From NCBI GenBank assembly GCA_022448955.1, contig JAKVCU010000065.1:1-64000 (forward strand): a DNA stretch of 64,000 bases. The letters are read 5' to 3'. This document shows positions 55,357 through 64,000 of the stretch, piece by piece. Below the pieces are notes generated by a model. That model made no database searches, had not been told where the DNA came from, and saw nothing but the letters and a program-made list of their open reading frames with translations. The DNA comes from Saprospiraceae bacterium. GTDB taxonomy: Bacteria > Bacteroidota > Bacteroidia > Chitinophagales > Saprospiraceae. Both the position numbers and the translations under genes were made by a program. How positions within the stretch are numbered: position 1 is the first letter of the stretch; each line of letters opens with the position of its first letter.

Positions 55357-56870
55357 ACTAATTCCATTTTGCCATTCACTTTTCTGATGATGTGGAGAGG
55401 ATTGGCCCTTTTTAATGCTTCTGGAAGGAGTTCATCTGGCCAATTTTGAAAACAAATTGGACGGACAAAACGCTGAATGGCAGATGTGCCTACCGAAGTA
55501 TATTTACCATTGGAAGAAGCAGGAAAGGGACCTCCGTGATGCATAGCGGAGGACACAGCGACACCAGTAGGCACCCCATTAAAAATTAGTCGACCAACTT
55601 TTGTCGAGATAGTCGAGACAATTGTATGTAACTTGCGAATTTCCTGTTTTGTACTAAAAATGGTAGCAGTAAGTTGTCCTTGTAGATCATTGCAAATAGC
55701 TTGAAGTTCATCGGGGTGATCATAAACTACTGCAATAGTAAAAGGGCCAAAAATTTCTTCTTGATAATCTTTATTACTCAAAAAGTCTTTTGCTGAAAGG
55801 CGAATAAATCCGGGTTGTACATCCCATGCCTTATCATCTTGCCGAAATGGTGTACGATCTACGACTTGTTTATCCTGCATATAGTATTTGCGCTTATCGC
55901 AAAATTGCTGGAATATGGAGCCATTAAGCATGGTTTGTTGAGAGGCACTTAGCAGTATTTCTTTAAAATCTGCCAAGAACCGATCTGTTGAAGGATGATT
56001 TTCAAGAAGCAATAAGCCTGGCTTGGTGCAAAACTGACCGGCGCCTAATTGTAAGGATTGTGCTACTTGTTGTGCCACCCTAGTGCCTTCCTTCTCTAGC
56101 TTTTCAGGAAAAAGGAAGATAGGATTAATACTTCCCATCTCCGCATATACTGGAATTGGTACTACTCTTTGAGCAGCTGAATAGGTGATAGCAGTTCCAC
56201 CCTTTGGTGAACCAGTGAAACCAATGGCCGTTATTCCTGGATGTTTTACCAATTGCTGTCCTTCTTTGATTCCTCCATTGATAGAGGCAAATACACCTTT
56301 CGGTAAATGGCATTTAGCGGCAGCTGAATGAATAGCATTGGCAACTAATTGATTGGTGCCTAAATGAGAAGGATGTGCCTTGACAATAACGGGGCAAGAT
56401 GCAGCAAGCGCAGAAGCGGTATCTCCACCTGCGGTAGAGAAGGCTAGCGGGAAATTACTTGCTGTAAAAACTGCAACAGGACCTAGTGGTAGAAGCATCT
56501 TACGAAGGTCTGTTTGTCCTTCATCGATGGTAGCATCCACCCAATGTCCTTCTTCCACCAAATCAGCAAATAGCCTCAGCTGATTGCAGGTACGACCTCT
56601 TTCACTCACCACTCTGCCTTGCGGCAAAGCTGTTTCTTCCATGACTTTTTCTACTAGTTGATCGCCGAGTGCCATGATTTCATCAGCAATCGTTCTTAGG
56701 AACGTTGCTTTTTCTAGGCCGGAGCAATTTTTATAGGTTTCAAATGCTTGTTGAGCACTTTGAACCGTATGGTTGATTTCTTCCTTTGAAGCAATAGGGA
56801 ATTGTTCAGGAATAATCGTTTGAGTTGCTGGATTGGTACTTTGTAAAAAAGTGGAAGTACTAGAGACCAT
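55353..56870 (-). CDS. 2-oxoglutarate semialdehyde (2,5-dioxovalerate) dehydrogenase
   Basis: A 505-residue aldehyde dehydrogenase of the NADP-type 2,5-dioxopentanoate group. The track start at 56924 would overlap the upstream gene by 65 bp. Met19 (ATG at 56870), giving MVSSTSTFLQSTNPATQ, overlaps by only 11 bp and begins at the family's usual place. The catalytic Cys is in LGAGQFCTKPG. GSINPIFLFPEKL and TASNFPLAFSTAGGDTASALA are family-specific. It converts 2-oxoglutarate semialdehyde to 2-oxoglutarate, the last step of hydroxyproline breakdown. Confidence 0.9.
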   Translation of the reverse strand: MVSSTSTFLQSTNPATQTIIPEQFPIASKEEINHTVQSAQQAFETYKNCSGLEKATFLRTIADEIMALGDQLVEKVMEETALPQGRVVSERGRTCNQLRLFADLVEEGHWVDATIDEGQTDLRKMLLPLGPVAVFTASNFPLAFSTAGGDTASALAASCPVIVKAHPSHLGTNQLVANAIHSAAAKCHLPKGVFASINGGIKEGQQLVKHPGITAIGFTGSPKGGTAITYSAAQRVVPIPVYAEMGSINPIFLFPEKLEKEGTRVAQQVAQSLQLGAGQFCTKPGLLLLENHPSTDRFLADFKEILLSASQQTMLNGSIFQQFCDKRKYYMQDKQVVDRTPFRQDDKAWDVQPGFIRLSAKDFLSNKDYQEEIFGPFTIAVVYDHPDELQAICNDLQGQLTATIFSTKQEIRKLHTIVSTISTKVGRLIFNGVPTGVAVSSAMHHGGPFPASSNGKYTSVGTSAIQRFVRPICFQNWPDELLPEALKRANPLHIIRKVNGKMELV

Positions 56871-57804
56871 ATTCAATTGTTTTTGATAGATATTGATAAT
56901 CAGGAAGGCTTGGACGATTGGCAAGACCAGTTTCTAAAATTTGTATTACGCTTGCTCTTTCTGCTCCTTCAAGGACTTGGCGAGGTTTGCGAACAAACTC
57001 AGTACCTAGCCCCGTCATTACTTCCGCTAATTTGATGTTCTGTACCAGTTGAGGGTTGATATCTAGTTCTAGAATGGGCAAGAACCAACGATATATGCGT
57101 AAAGCATCTTCATAGCGGCCAGCCTTGATGAGCTCATAAATGGCAACTGTTTCTTTTGGAAAAGCACAGACCAAGCCTGCTACCCAGCCGTCAGCACCCA
57201 TCATCAATTCTTCTGCTGCGAGCGTATCTACACCACAAAGGATTTTTAGATCATCGCCAAAGGCACTGCGCATACGAGTAACATTAGAAATATCGCGTGT
57301 ACTTTCTTTAACGGCTTGAATATTTTTTAGCTTAAGTAGCTCTTCAAACATATTGAGCTTGATCTCGATTTTATAATCTACTGGATTGTTGTACACCAAA
57401 ATCGGGAGGTCAATGCTTTTAGCAACATCTGTGAAATATTGCACGACTTCTTCATCTGTCGGGCAATACATCATTGGAGGAAGTAACATAATACCATCTG
57501 CTCCATTTTCTTGTGCGGCTTGCGCCAAATGAATAGCATTATGCGTAGCGCCTTCTGCGACATTGATGAGAATGTCAATTTTTTCACCACAGTGCTTCAA
57601 GCAAGCAATTAAGAGCTCGATACGTTCTTGAGGAGTAATCGTACTGCTTTCTCCTAATGAACCACCAATAATAATACCTTTAATTCCGGCTTCTATTTGG
57701 GCATTAATATGATTTAAAAAACTAGGAATATCCAGTTGCCCATCTGCATGAAACTTGGTTGTTAATGCTGGATAAACGCCTTTCCATTGAATATTTCTTC
57801 GCAT
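56860..57804 (-). CDS. 1-pyrroline-4-hydroxy-2-carboxylate deaminase (DapA/NAL family)
   Basis: A 314-residue TIM-barrel enzyme of the dihydrodipicolinate synthase/N-acetylneuraminate lyase family. The Schiff-base Lys is Lys166 (AVKESTRD) and the conserved Tyr is Tyr138 (ILVYNNPVDY), with GSLGESSTIT near 48-57. Within this operon the expected reaction is deamination of 1-pyrroline-4-hydroxy-2-carboxylate to 2-oxoglutarate semialdehyde. It is the first gene of the four-gene unit. The family also contains lyases for sugar acids, but co-occurrence with epimerase, D-dehydrogenase and semialdehyde dehydrogenase is decisive. Confidence 0.9.
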   Translation of the reverse strand: MRRNIQWKGVYPALTTKFHADGQLDIPSFLNHINAQIEAGIKGIIIGGSLGESSTITPQERIELLIACLKHCGEKIDILINVAEGATHNAIHLAQAAQENGADGIMLLPPMMYCPTDEEVVQYFTDVAKSIDLPILVYNNPVDYKIEIKLNMFEELLKLKNIQAVKESTRDISNVTRMRSAFGDDLKILCGVDTLAAEELMMGADGWVAGLVCAFPKETVAIYELIKAGRYEDALRIYRWFLPILELDINPQLVQNIKLAEVMTGLGTEFVRKPRQVLEGAERASVIQILETGLANRPSLPDYQYLSKTIEYGL

Positions 57805-57973
57805 AAGAATGATCTTTTTTGCAAAGAAAAGCCTATAATAAGGGAGTATTTATGCGTATTGTATTAATGAGTGGTACTATTATGCTATTTTTAAAAAAGT
57901 GAAAGCAATATTATAAATCACAATAAAGCGTTAAGGCTAAGCGAGAATCGAAAGGAATCGGTAATTTTGTATC

Positions 57974-58555
57974 ATGGAAATAAAAAACAGAAGTGTGCGA
58001 GTATTTGTTTTTCCCTTTTTTATAGGACTTATATGCTTAAGTGCTTGCGAGAATGATCCAGCAGATATCGAAGCACTAGCCAAAAAATTTAGGACAGATA
58101 TTGAAACTGCAAAAGGAGTGGAGATTTTGTATAGCGATTCTGCTCAGCTGAAGGTTAGAATTGAGGGAGAAACGATGCTTACTTATTTGGATAAATCGAA
58201 TCCTAAACAAGAGTTTGTGGATGGCATGTTCGTAGAGTTTTTTGGACCTAATGGCGAGATTACTAGCACTTTGTCTTCAAAGTATGCATTGCGAATGGAG
58301 CAGAGAAGAGAAATGATAGTAAGAGATAGTGTCATCTGGCAAAGTGAAGAGCAAGGAAAAAAATTAGAGACAGAGGAGCTAATTTGGGACGAAAAGGACC
58401 AAAAGATTTACACCAACAAGTTTGTGGTAATTACGAGTCCAGATGAGATTATTTATGGACATGGATTTGAAGCAGACCAAAGCTTTGAGAATGTAAAAAT
58501 AAAAGCTATCGATGGTCGAGTAAAAGTAGATGACATAGGAAAAGAACTAGAATAA
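57974..58555 (+). CDS. lptC: LPS export ABC transporter periplasmic protein LptC
   Basis: A 193-residue lipoprotein-type LptC (signal ending CLSAC, Cys25) of the Bacteroidota form. The jelly-roll part shows VEILYSDSAQLKVRIEGETML, FVDGMFVEFFGPNGEITSTLSSKYA, then DSVIWQSEEQGKKLETEELIWDEKDQKIYTNKFVVI, the OstA/LptC strand pattern. It relays LPS from the inner-membrane LptBFG complex to LptA. The stop overlaps the start of the CNNM/CBS gene (TAATG), so the two are coupled. A conserved pairing of these genes is common in the phylum. Confidence 0.88.
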   Translation: MEIKNRSVRVFVFPFFIGLICLSACENDPADIEALAKKFRTDIETAKGVEILYSDSAQLKVRIEGETMLTYLDKSNPKQEFVDGMFVEFFGPNGEITSTLSSKYALRMEQRREMIVRDSVIWQSEEQGKKLETEELIWDEKDQKIYTNKFVVITSPDEIIYGHGFEADQSFENVKIKAIDGRVKVDDIGKELE

Positions 58556-59817
58556 TGATTGTAGCAATCCTCTTTTTTTTGTTGTTATCGGCTTTATTTT
58601 CAGGATCAGAAATCGCCTTTATCTCTGCCAACAAGCTCCGTGTAGAACTGAAGAAAAAACGCAGTGGCAGACGAGGTCAGGTGCTTGCTGGTTTTTTTGA
58701 GCGGCCAGCAAAGTTTTTGAGTACAATGTTGGTGGGGAATAATATTTCGTTGGTTGTTTTTACTACTTTAATGACGGGTTTATTAAGTCCAGTAATTGAA
58801 GATAGCCTCCCTGGAAATCAATCTGACTTTCAGATGATTTTGATTACAACCATTTTAATTACGATAGTCGTTTTAATTTTTGGAGAGTACCTTCCAAAGA
58901 CTTTATTTCGTTTATATGCAGATCAGATTTTATACTTTTTAGCCTATCCTATTCGATTTCTAGAATGGTTTCTTTTTATTCCATCTTTGTTAATGAGTCA
59001 ATCTAGCAATTTTATTCTTAAAAGGGTACTCAAGATGGACAATGTGGAAGAGGAAAATGTATTTACCCGTTTGGATTTAGAGGACTTTATTAATGAGGCA
59101 CAGTCTTCCGATTCAGAGGAAGAAATTGATAAAGAATTATTTGGAAAGGCACTCAACTTGAAGGATGTTCGGGTTAGAGATTGTATGGTGCCCAGAACAG
59201 AAATGGAGAGCATTGATGTTTCTGCTACAATTGAGGAATTAGAGCAGCAAATTAGAGAAACAAAGCTGTCAAGAATAATTGTAATCAAAGATGATATTGA
59301 TGAGGTTTTGGGTTATATACACCATCAATCTTTGCTTAAAGATTTGAAATCTATCAAGGAAGCTATTTTAGAAATTCCTTTTGTTCCAGAGGTAAAACGA
59401 GTTACGGAACTTATGCAGGAATTTATTAGAGATCAGATGAGTATTGCCTGCGTTGTGGATGAGTTTGGAGGGGTTTCTGGCTTGATCACTTTAGAAGATA
59501 TTGTGGAGGAAATCTTTGGAGAAATTGAAGATGAACATGATCAAGAAGAATATGTGGAGACGCAGCTTAGCGAAAATGAATTTATCTTTTCTGGTCGCTT
59601 GGAAATTGATTACCTCAATGAGAAGTACAAAGCATTAAATTTTCCCGATGGGGATTACCACACATTGAGTGGTTATCTAGTAATGACAACTGGAGAGATA
59701 CCTGAACAAAATAGAGAAATGATATTAGATGATTATAAGTTTATCTTGGAGTTAGTTAGTGAACGAAAAATTGAAATGGTTCGAGTCATGGTACTGGAAA
59801 AAGAAGAGGAGGAATAA
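58555..59817 (+). CDS. CNNM/CBS-domain membrane protein (CorC/HlyC, GldE-like)
   Basis: A 420-residue protein: DUF21/CNNM transmembrane domain (about 1-175, opening VAILFFLLLSALFSGSEIAFISANKLRVE), two CBS domains (about 195-320, with VRDCMVPRTEMESID and VDEFGGVSGLITLEDIVEEIFGEIEDEHD), and a C-terminal CorC_HlyC transporter-associated domain (about 335-415, FIFSGRLEIDYLN). It may transport Mg2+ or other cations. The gliding protein GldE belongs to the same family, but this copy is not beside gldD, so that symbol is not assigned. The start overlaps lptC by one base. Confidence 0.9.
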   Translation: MIVAILFFLLLSALFSGSEIAFISANKLRVELKKKRSGRRGQVLAGFFERPAKFLSTMLVGNNISLVVFTTLMTGLLSPVIEDSLPGNQSDFQMILITTILITIVVLIFGEYLPKTLFRLYADQILYFLAYPIRFLEWFLFIPSLLMSQSSNFILKRVLKMDNVEEENVFTRLDLEDFINEAQSSDSEEEIDKELFGKALNLKDVRVRDCMVPRTEMESIDVSATIEELEQQIRETKLSRIIVIKDDIDEVLGYIHHQSLLKDLKSIKEAILEIPFVPEVKRVTELMQEFIRDQMSIACVVDEFGGVSGLITLEDIVEEIFGEIEDEHDQEEYVETQLSENEFIFSGRLEIDYLNEKYKALNFPDGDYHTLSGYLVMTTGEIPEQNREMILDDYKFILELVSERKIEMVRVMVLEKEEEE

Positions 59818-60113
59818 TTCTTTCTTTTAATAGATGAATTTGGGCTTACTGTCGATTTTGGATGAAAAAATAAAAGGATTTAATTTAATTGAGTATAATT
59901 GAACAAATGAATCTTGATTCTTAATAATCCAAAATGTTAAAATTTAGCTTTTTTACAAAAAATTGAATTTTTTTTGACTTTAGAAGCAACTATTTGATTG
60001 TTTAAACGTCTTTTATAAGGAAATTGATTATCGGTAATACGAAATCTAATTTTTGATGATAAGAAAGGTTACGAAGTAGAACGGACTGCGTTTGTCTTTG
60101 CTGCGTGCCGAGC

Positions 60114-60256
60114 TTCCCATAAAGGGAAAACATCCGACTAAAAATAAAAAATTGAGGCTTGGGTAAGTTCTCCTATCATATCTTCCCCAAGTAATATGTT
60201 TTTGCAAGGTTCTTTGCGAAAAATGACTATCTTTTTTTCTATTATTTAAGTCGGAT
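60114..60256. ncRNA. Candidate structured RNA element
   Basis: Visible complementary segments: TTCCC/GGGAA (60114-60128), ATCCGACT (60132-60139) with AGTCGGAT (60249-60256) extended by A/T pairs, CTTGGG (60158) with CCCAAG (60186), and TTTTTGCAA with TTGCGAAAAA (60199-60223). The last two stems are nested inside the ATCCGACT stem, giving a multi-branched fold. I match it to no known RNA family and cannot tell the strand. Confidence 0.3.
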
Positions 60257-60502
60257 TTTCGTTGGCATAATCTAATGTGGTGGATTTTGTAAGTTCAATT
60301 ACATATTCTAAACCGTTGATTTGCTCTAATTTAGATTTGGAATCTTATTTTTGCTTCAAGGCAAAAATTTCATGCACTAATAGTTAGGGAACCATTGATC
60401 TTGAGGGAAAATGAAAAAAAGGTTACCACTAATGATAACCTTTCTGCTCCTTAACTTACTGTCTCGGAACTAATGAGAGTTTTTTTCATACTAATCCAAT
60501 TC

Positions 60503-60535
60503 GTTGTCGTGTAAGTATTTGCACGACAACTTTTT
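60503..60535 (+). terminator. Rho-independent terminator
   Basis: GTTGTCGTG and CACGACAAC form a perfect 9-bp stem with a 10-nt loop, followed directly by TTTTT. It lies about 690 bp past the CNNM/CBS gene, too far for its usual terminator, so it may end a separate small transcript. Confidence 0.75.
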
Positions 60536-60656
60536 AATTCGTTAACCAAATATAAGTTAATCATTAAAATAAACCAAATCTTTGTCCATAAAGGCTGCTA
60601 GCTTCACAATATAAATAGGCAGTATATTACAATTCGTAAAATAACCTTTAAACAAG

Positions 60657-60693
60657 AAAAGAGCAGTAAATCTTTGGATTCTACTGCTCTTAA
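60657..60693 (-). terminator. Terminator of the zincin/propeller/barrel gene
   Basis: AAGAGCAGTA and TACTGCTCTT form a perfect 10-bp stem extended by AATC/GATT inside. On the minus strand it is followed by TTTTCTTGTTT. It lies 100 bp downstream of the stop of the gene at 60793. Confidence 0.8.
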
Positions 60694-60707
60694 TTAATAA
60701 TAAGTAT

Positions 60708-60778
60708 TTAGTTAGTAAGCTCGAAAATTGGCACAATAAAATTTGAATATACTCTAACAAACTTTATTGTACGAGCCA
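60708..60778. repeat. Dispersed palindromic repeat, family A (short inverted form)
   Basis: The left part contains GTTAGTAAGCTCGAAAATTG and CACAATAAAATTT. The right part has the inverted AAACTTTATTGTACGAGCC. The left part matches the arms at 1-50 and 39874-39920 in reverse complement. The two halves face each other with about 16 bp between them. Confidence 0.6.
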
Positions 60779-60792
60779 TGTTATCTAAGCAT

Positions 60793-63700
60793 TTACCAGC
60801 CAGGAATAATATTTAAGCCAAATATCCCTTTCGTATTTTTTTCAAACGGAATAGCATAGTAAGGTTCCAAAATTAGGGCGCCAAAGAGGTTTATTCTCAC
60901 AGAAGTTCCTGCACTAGCGATAGGCTTTAAAGATTTATTTTTATCTCCAAAATCACTAAACTGATTGAAAGCTAAACCAGCATCAACAAAGAAATTTAGA
61001 TCTGTCAGCAAAAAATTGGATTTAATCAAGGCCAACCGCTTTGGACCAGTAAATGGAATCCTCATTTCAAAGTTGGTCACGAGGACTTTACTTCCTAATA
61101 AATCGTCAAAATTCGCTTGGTTTTGTGCAAAAATATCCTGAATACCATTACCATTATATCCTCTTACAAACCTAGGGTTACCCGCATATAATGGGAATAA
61201 TAAATCATTATCAGCAGCATTGCCATAGCGCCCATAATGTAAGGCTCTAAAGGCAAAGCCTACAGGCTTATAAAATCGATAAATTCTATAATCAGCCGTT
61301 GCTGCAGTATACGAAAACTCACCGAAGTACTGTTCTACCCCAATTCGGAATCGTTCTCCATGAAGTGGGGCGGTAATTCCAAATGACGCATTATCTCCTA
61401 CGAAAGCAGCATTTACATTCCATAGATTAAATCCAGGAGGAGCAGTTAATTGATCTCTTTCTTGGAATATCAATCTTCCAAACCGATCATAATAATTATC
61501 CAATTGCTCTAGTTGGAAACTATACCTAGAAAATGCAGCCCCAGCTTCTAATCGTAGGGTTTTTGAAAATGGTAATTGTCCAAAAACACTTGCTTTTTGC
61601 TCGAAGAACCGTCTTTGGAAGAAGCGGTATTGGTTGGTAGTGATGGTGTTTCCTTCATCATCAATGGGAAGCTGCGTTTGGCCTACATAACCACCTGAAA
61701 GGTTTCTTGAAGGAATATGTGAAATACTGCCACCCCAATTTATTCTATTTTTCCGATTAAAATAACCCACTACTCCACCAATATCTTCAAGTTCTCCATT
61801 CAAAGAGATGCTGGTAAATAGTTGATTATTTCCTAAAATATCACTGAACAGTAGATCAACGCCACCTGCAACTCCAGTGGTATTTCCTATCATCTGATTG
61901 CTTCCTATGCCAAGGCCAGCGCTACCACCGATGTAATCGAGTTTAAATTTTGGTTGATAATCAATAGAAACGACCTGGTCAGGTTTTAATCTAGGCAATT
62001 GATCTATTTCGTTCAATTGTGCGTCTACCAAATTATTGGCTTTTGGATTGACGCGTAATAATTTTGCAGCAGTCCAATCGATGGCTTTAGGATCAACTTC
62101 TCTATTCAAGAAATCTGTGGATGGTGCTTGGTAGATATCATACTGATTTTTATTGTAATGTGTGTATACGATACGATCAATGCGTTGTGCTAAGCTAATC
62201 GCTGGTGCATAAGGTGTAATCCCGCTGATTCCTGTAATCAGATCAGTCATTTGATATACCTTTTTCTCCAGTACATCGTATTTGTATAAGTTCCTAAAAC
62301 CGTCTCTATTGGATAAGAAATAGATATTTCCATGCTTATCGTATAAAGCATTCATATTATCAGCACCAAGAAATATCTCTATTGGTGTAATTTCACCTGA
62401 GGCGACATCTAATTCTGCTAGATTGAACGTCCATTTACCATGAGTACGTCCATTTTTATGACTCCATTCATCGGTAGAAAATAAAATCGTGCTTCCATCA
62501 GGCGACCAACGTGCATGGATTTGTGCATAAGCATCCTTTGTTAATTGCTTTACGCGACCTGTTTTGATGTTTACCTGATACAAATTGGTTCGTCCTTCTA
62601 CAAGACCTGTTACAACGATAGATTTGCCGTCAGGCGACCAAGAAGGATTGCTAAATGCAGGCACATCTTTGATAGGAAACTCTTTGATTGTTTTCCCACT
62701 TTTCACTTCTTTGATCACAAGGATATTTTTCCCTTTACTGAAGGCCACATAGGCAAATTGCGTACTCTTTGGCGACCAAGTTCCTGCTGATTCGATGTAA
62801 TTGAAATCATCAATGTGTCCATCTTTTGTAGAACTCGCTACTTTACGAATGATTTTCCCTGTTCTGGCGTTCGCCAAATACAAATCAATGGAAAACAATT
62901 CTTTTTCCGAAAGGAAGATCACATAACGACCATTCGGACTGATGACAGGTGCGACATTCAGTTGGCCCGCATTTTCCTTATTGATAATAGGCTTACCAAC
63001 AGTACGTTTTTCTTTATCCAAGGTATAAGCACCAAAATGACGCTTAAGGCCTTGTTGCCAAAGTGCTGAGAGATTTTCCTTACTCATACCTAGCACTCGT
63101 ATAGCAGCTGTCTCAAAACCATATTTAGCAACACCTACAAAGAAAGGCTCAATAATCTTATCGCCTTTCAAACCAGTTAAGAATGCCCAGAAAGCATGGC
63201 CATAACGATAAGGGAAATATTTGGGATTGTTCAAGTCATCCAAACTTGGAACATCCTCATTAAATACCGCGTCACGCATCCACATGGCCGTATGTGCGTC
63301 CACACTTCCAATGGACATATATTCTGCTAGGCCTTCGACCAACCAAAGTGGAAGATTGGATAAATTTCTAAGGGAAGTAGAATCCCCATTAAGAATCATA
63401 TTATACTGAAACGCGTGTACCAATTCATGACCCAAAACATGATGGGTTTGTTGATTAGACATACCGAATGGCATAATTACGCGATTCTTAAAGGCTTCGG
63501 TGACACCTCCTGTACCTACACTTACTGCCGAGTTAATGGCATTAGTTTGCTGAAAGTCAGCATGATCATTGTATAGAATGATTGGGTTTTTAGTACGAAT
63601 AGTGTCATTCAACACCCGCTGATGCATGCAGTACCAATGTTCGCTATGTGTAGCGAAATCATGTAAGGCTGCAGTATCTTTCAAGTAGTGGTGGATTTCG

Positions 63701-63840
63701 AAATGAGGGCTCTGACTAACTTCAAATTCGAAGCCTTTATAACTGGCTTTGTTTTTTCCGAAATACTGTGCTTGAACTTGAATACTCAGTAATAAAACGC
63801 TGAAAATGATAAAAGAGCTTTTTAATTTTTCCATATCCAT
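60793..63840 (-). CDS. Zincin-peptidase / TolB-type propeller / outer-membrane barrel fusion protein
   Basis: A 1015-residue exported protein with three parts. After a signal peptide (to about 24) comes a peptidase-MA-like zincin domain with HELVH at 138-142 and a downstream WLVEGLAEYMSIG Glu (about 169-173) as third ligand. A WD40/TolB-like propeller follows (about 285-600, repeats such as FSNPSWSPDGKSIVVTG and IHARWSPDGSTILFST). The last 370 residues form a BamA/surface-antigen-type barrel ending FEKNTKGIFGLNIIPGW. It may be a surface-anchored protease with a ligand-binding propeller. It is alone, with a strong terminator. The upstream end of its promoter region lies within the last 160 bp of the window. 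Confidence 0.85.
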   Translation of the reverse strand: MDMEKLKSSFIIFSVLLLSIQVQAQYFGKNKASYKGFEFEVSQSPHFEIHHYLKDTAALHDFATHSEHWYCMHQRVLNDTIRTKNPIILYNDHADFQQTNAINSAVSVGTGGVTEAFKNRVIMPFGMSNQQTHHVLGHELVHAFQYNMILNGDSTSLRNLSNLPLWLVEGLAEYMSIGSVDAHTAMWMRDAVFNEDVPSLDDLNNPKYFPYRYGHAFWAFLTGLKGDKIIEPFFVGVAKYGFETAAIRVLGMSKENLSALWQQGLKRHFGAYTLDKEKRTVGKPIINKENAGQLNVAPVISPNGRYVIFLSEKELFSIDLYLANARTGKIIRKVASSTKDGHIDDFNYIESAGTWSPKSTQFAYVAFSKGKNILVIKEVKSGKTIKEFPIKDVPAFSNPSWSPDGKSIVVTGLVEGRTNLYQVNIKTGRVKQLTKDAYAQIHARWSPDGSTILFSTDEWSHKNGRTHGKWTFNLAELDVASGEITPIEIFLGADNMNALYDKHGNIYFLSNRDGFRNLYKYDVLEKKVYQMTDLITGISGITPYAPAISLAQRIDRIVYTHYNKNQYDIYQAPSTDFLNREVDPKAIDWTAAKLLRVNPKANNLVDAQLNEIDQLPRLKPDQVVSIDYQPKFKLDYIGGSAGLGIGSNQMIGNTTGVAGGVDLLFSDILGNNQLFTSISLNGELEDIGGVVGYFNRKNRINWGGSISHIPSRNLSGGYVGQTQLPIDDEGNTITTNQYRFFQRRFFEQKASVFGQLPFSKTLRLEAGAAFSRYSFQLEQLDNYYDRFGRLIFQERDQLTAPPGFNLWNVNAAFVGDNASFGITAPLHGERFRIGVEQYFGEFSYTAATADYRIYRFYKPVGFAFRALHYGRYGNAADNDLLFPLYAGNPRFVRGYNGNGIQDIFAQNQANFDDLLGSKVLVTNFEMRIPFTGPKRLALIKSNFLLTDLNFFVDAGLAFNQFSDFGDKNKSLKPIASAGTSVRINLFGALILEPYYAIPFEKNTKGIFGLNIIPGW

Positions 63841-64000
63841 TGAGGTTTTTACGATACAAAATGCTTAGGGGTTATTGTTCTTCATTTATGATTATTTAAT
63901 AAAAGTTGATATCAGTAATGAATGACTGAACTTCTATTTAGTTATTAAATTAAATACATAAGACCCGTATATCATTGATATACTGCTGTTTGTCAAATCA

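Larger units (their letters stand above)
59818..60792. other. Long non-coding region with several hairpins
   Basis: 975 bp without a credible gene (the 67-codon track ORF at 60557 looks spurious). From 60082 to 60256 a series of potential stems is seen. Hairpins at 60418-60443 and 60503-60535 follow, then a terminator of the next minus-strand gene (60657-60693) and a repeat (60708-60778). The density of structure suggests a transcribed RNA. Confidence 0.5.

Noticed and set aside
57962-57969. TAATTTTG as promoter -7 element of lptC
   Set aside because: It matches TAnnTTTG but ends only 4 bp before the ATG and no upstream TTTG was found, so it would imply a nearly leaderless message.
60557-60760. 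67-codon minus-strand ORF
   Set aside because: It spans a strong terminator hairpin and a repeat copy, which is incompatible with a real gene.
1-64000. CRISPR array, rRNA operon, integrase/attachment site or phage genes
   Set aside because: No regularly spaced repeats, rRNA-like sequence, integrase or phage structural genes were seen. The single tRNA shows no flanking duplicated 3' end that I could find.

Overview
The window comes from a member of the Bacteroidota, probably a marine saprophyte close to the Saprospiria. The evidence is low GC, little sign of Shine-Dalgarno sites, many lipoprotein signals, GLPGLI-family proteins, a SprB-repeat protein with a type-B T9SS C-terminal domain, a DUF5723 barrel, and one TAnnTTTG-type promoter. 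There is one tRNA gene and no rRNA or CRISPR array. Genus and species cannot be fixed from the sequence alone.

Region 1 (about 0.36-35 kb, all minus strand) is a large polysaccharide-utilisation locus. It encodes four sulfatases, a sialate O-acetylesterase-type enzyme, two beta-helix lipoproteins, two alpha-L-rhamnosidase-fold (GH78-like) proteins, a GH50-like (agarase-type) hydrolase and a GH2 enzyme. A catabolic cassette follows: PfkB-type 2-keto-3-deoxy-sugar-acid kinase, KDPG-type aldolase, RhaT-type symporter, aldehyde dehydrogenase, and an enolase-superfamily enzyme that looks like the cycloisomerases acting on galactarolactone and 3,6-anhydrogalactonate. An AraC regulator sits next to it. 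The simplest reading is degradation of a sulfated red-algal galactan and use of 3,6-anhydrogalactose. The GH78-like genes leave a rhamnose-containing substrate possible. No SusC/SusD pair is present in the window. Two GH16 genes (36.7-39.2 kb) lie just beyond the regulator.

The locus is interrupted at about 8.7-14.8 kb by an outer-membrane barrel gene and two tandem GLPGLI genes, edged by a decayed IS982-type transposase remnant. The gene-poor stretches at 12.2-12.7, 35.1-36.6 and 39.2-40.5 kb hold an IS630-type remnant and two dispersed repeat families.

Region 2 (40.5-53 kb) is mostly core genome: tRNA-Met(CAU), a conserved small protein, a DUF5723 barrel with a lipoprotein, a membrane protein with a Pycsar-effector-type domain and a decayed HD domain, GNAT, rsmI, purS-pssA, a 1000-residue T9SS surface protein, a second AraC regulator and a TRIC-type channel.

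Region 3 (53.1-57.8 kb, minus strand) is a tightly overlapped four-gene operon with every enzyme needed for trans-4-hydroxy-L-proline catabolism to 2-oxoglutarate.

Region 4 (58-64 kb) has lptC overlapping a CNNM/CBS (CorC/GldE-like) gene, a 975-bp non-coding stretch with several hairpins that could be a structured RNA, and a large zincin/TolB-propeller/outer-membrane-barrel fusion.
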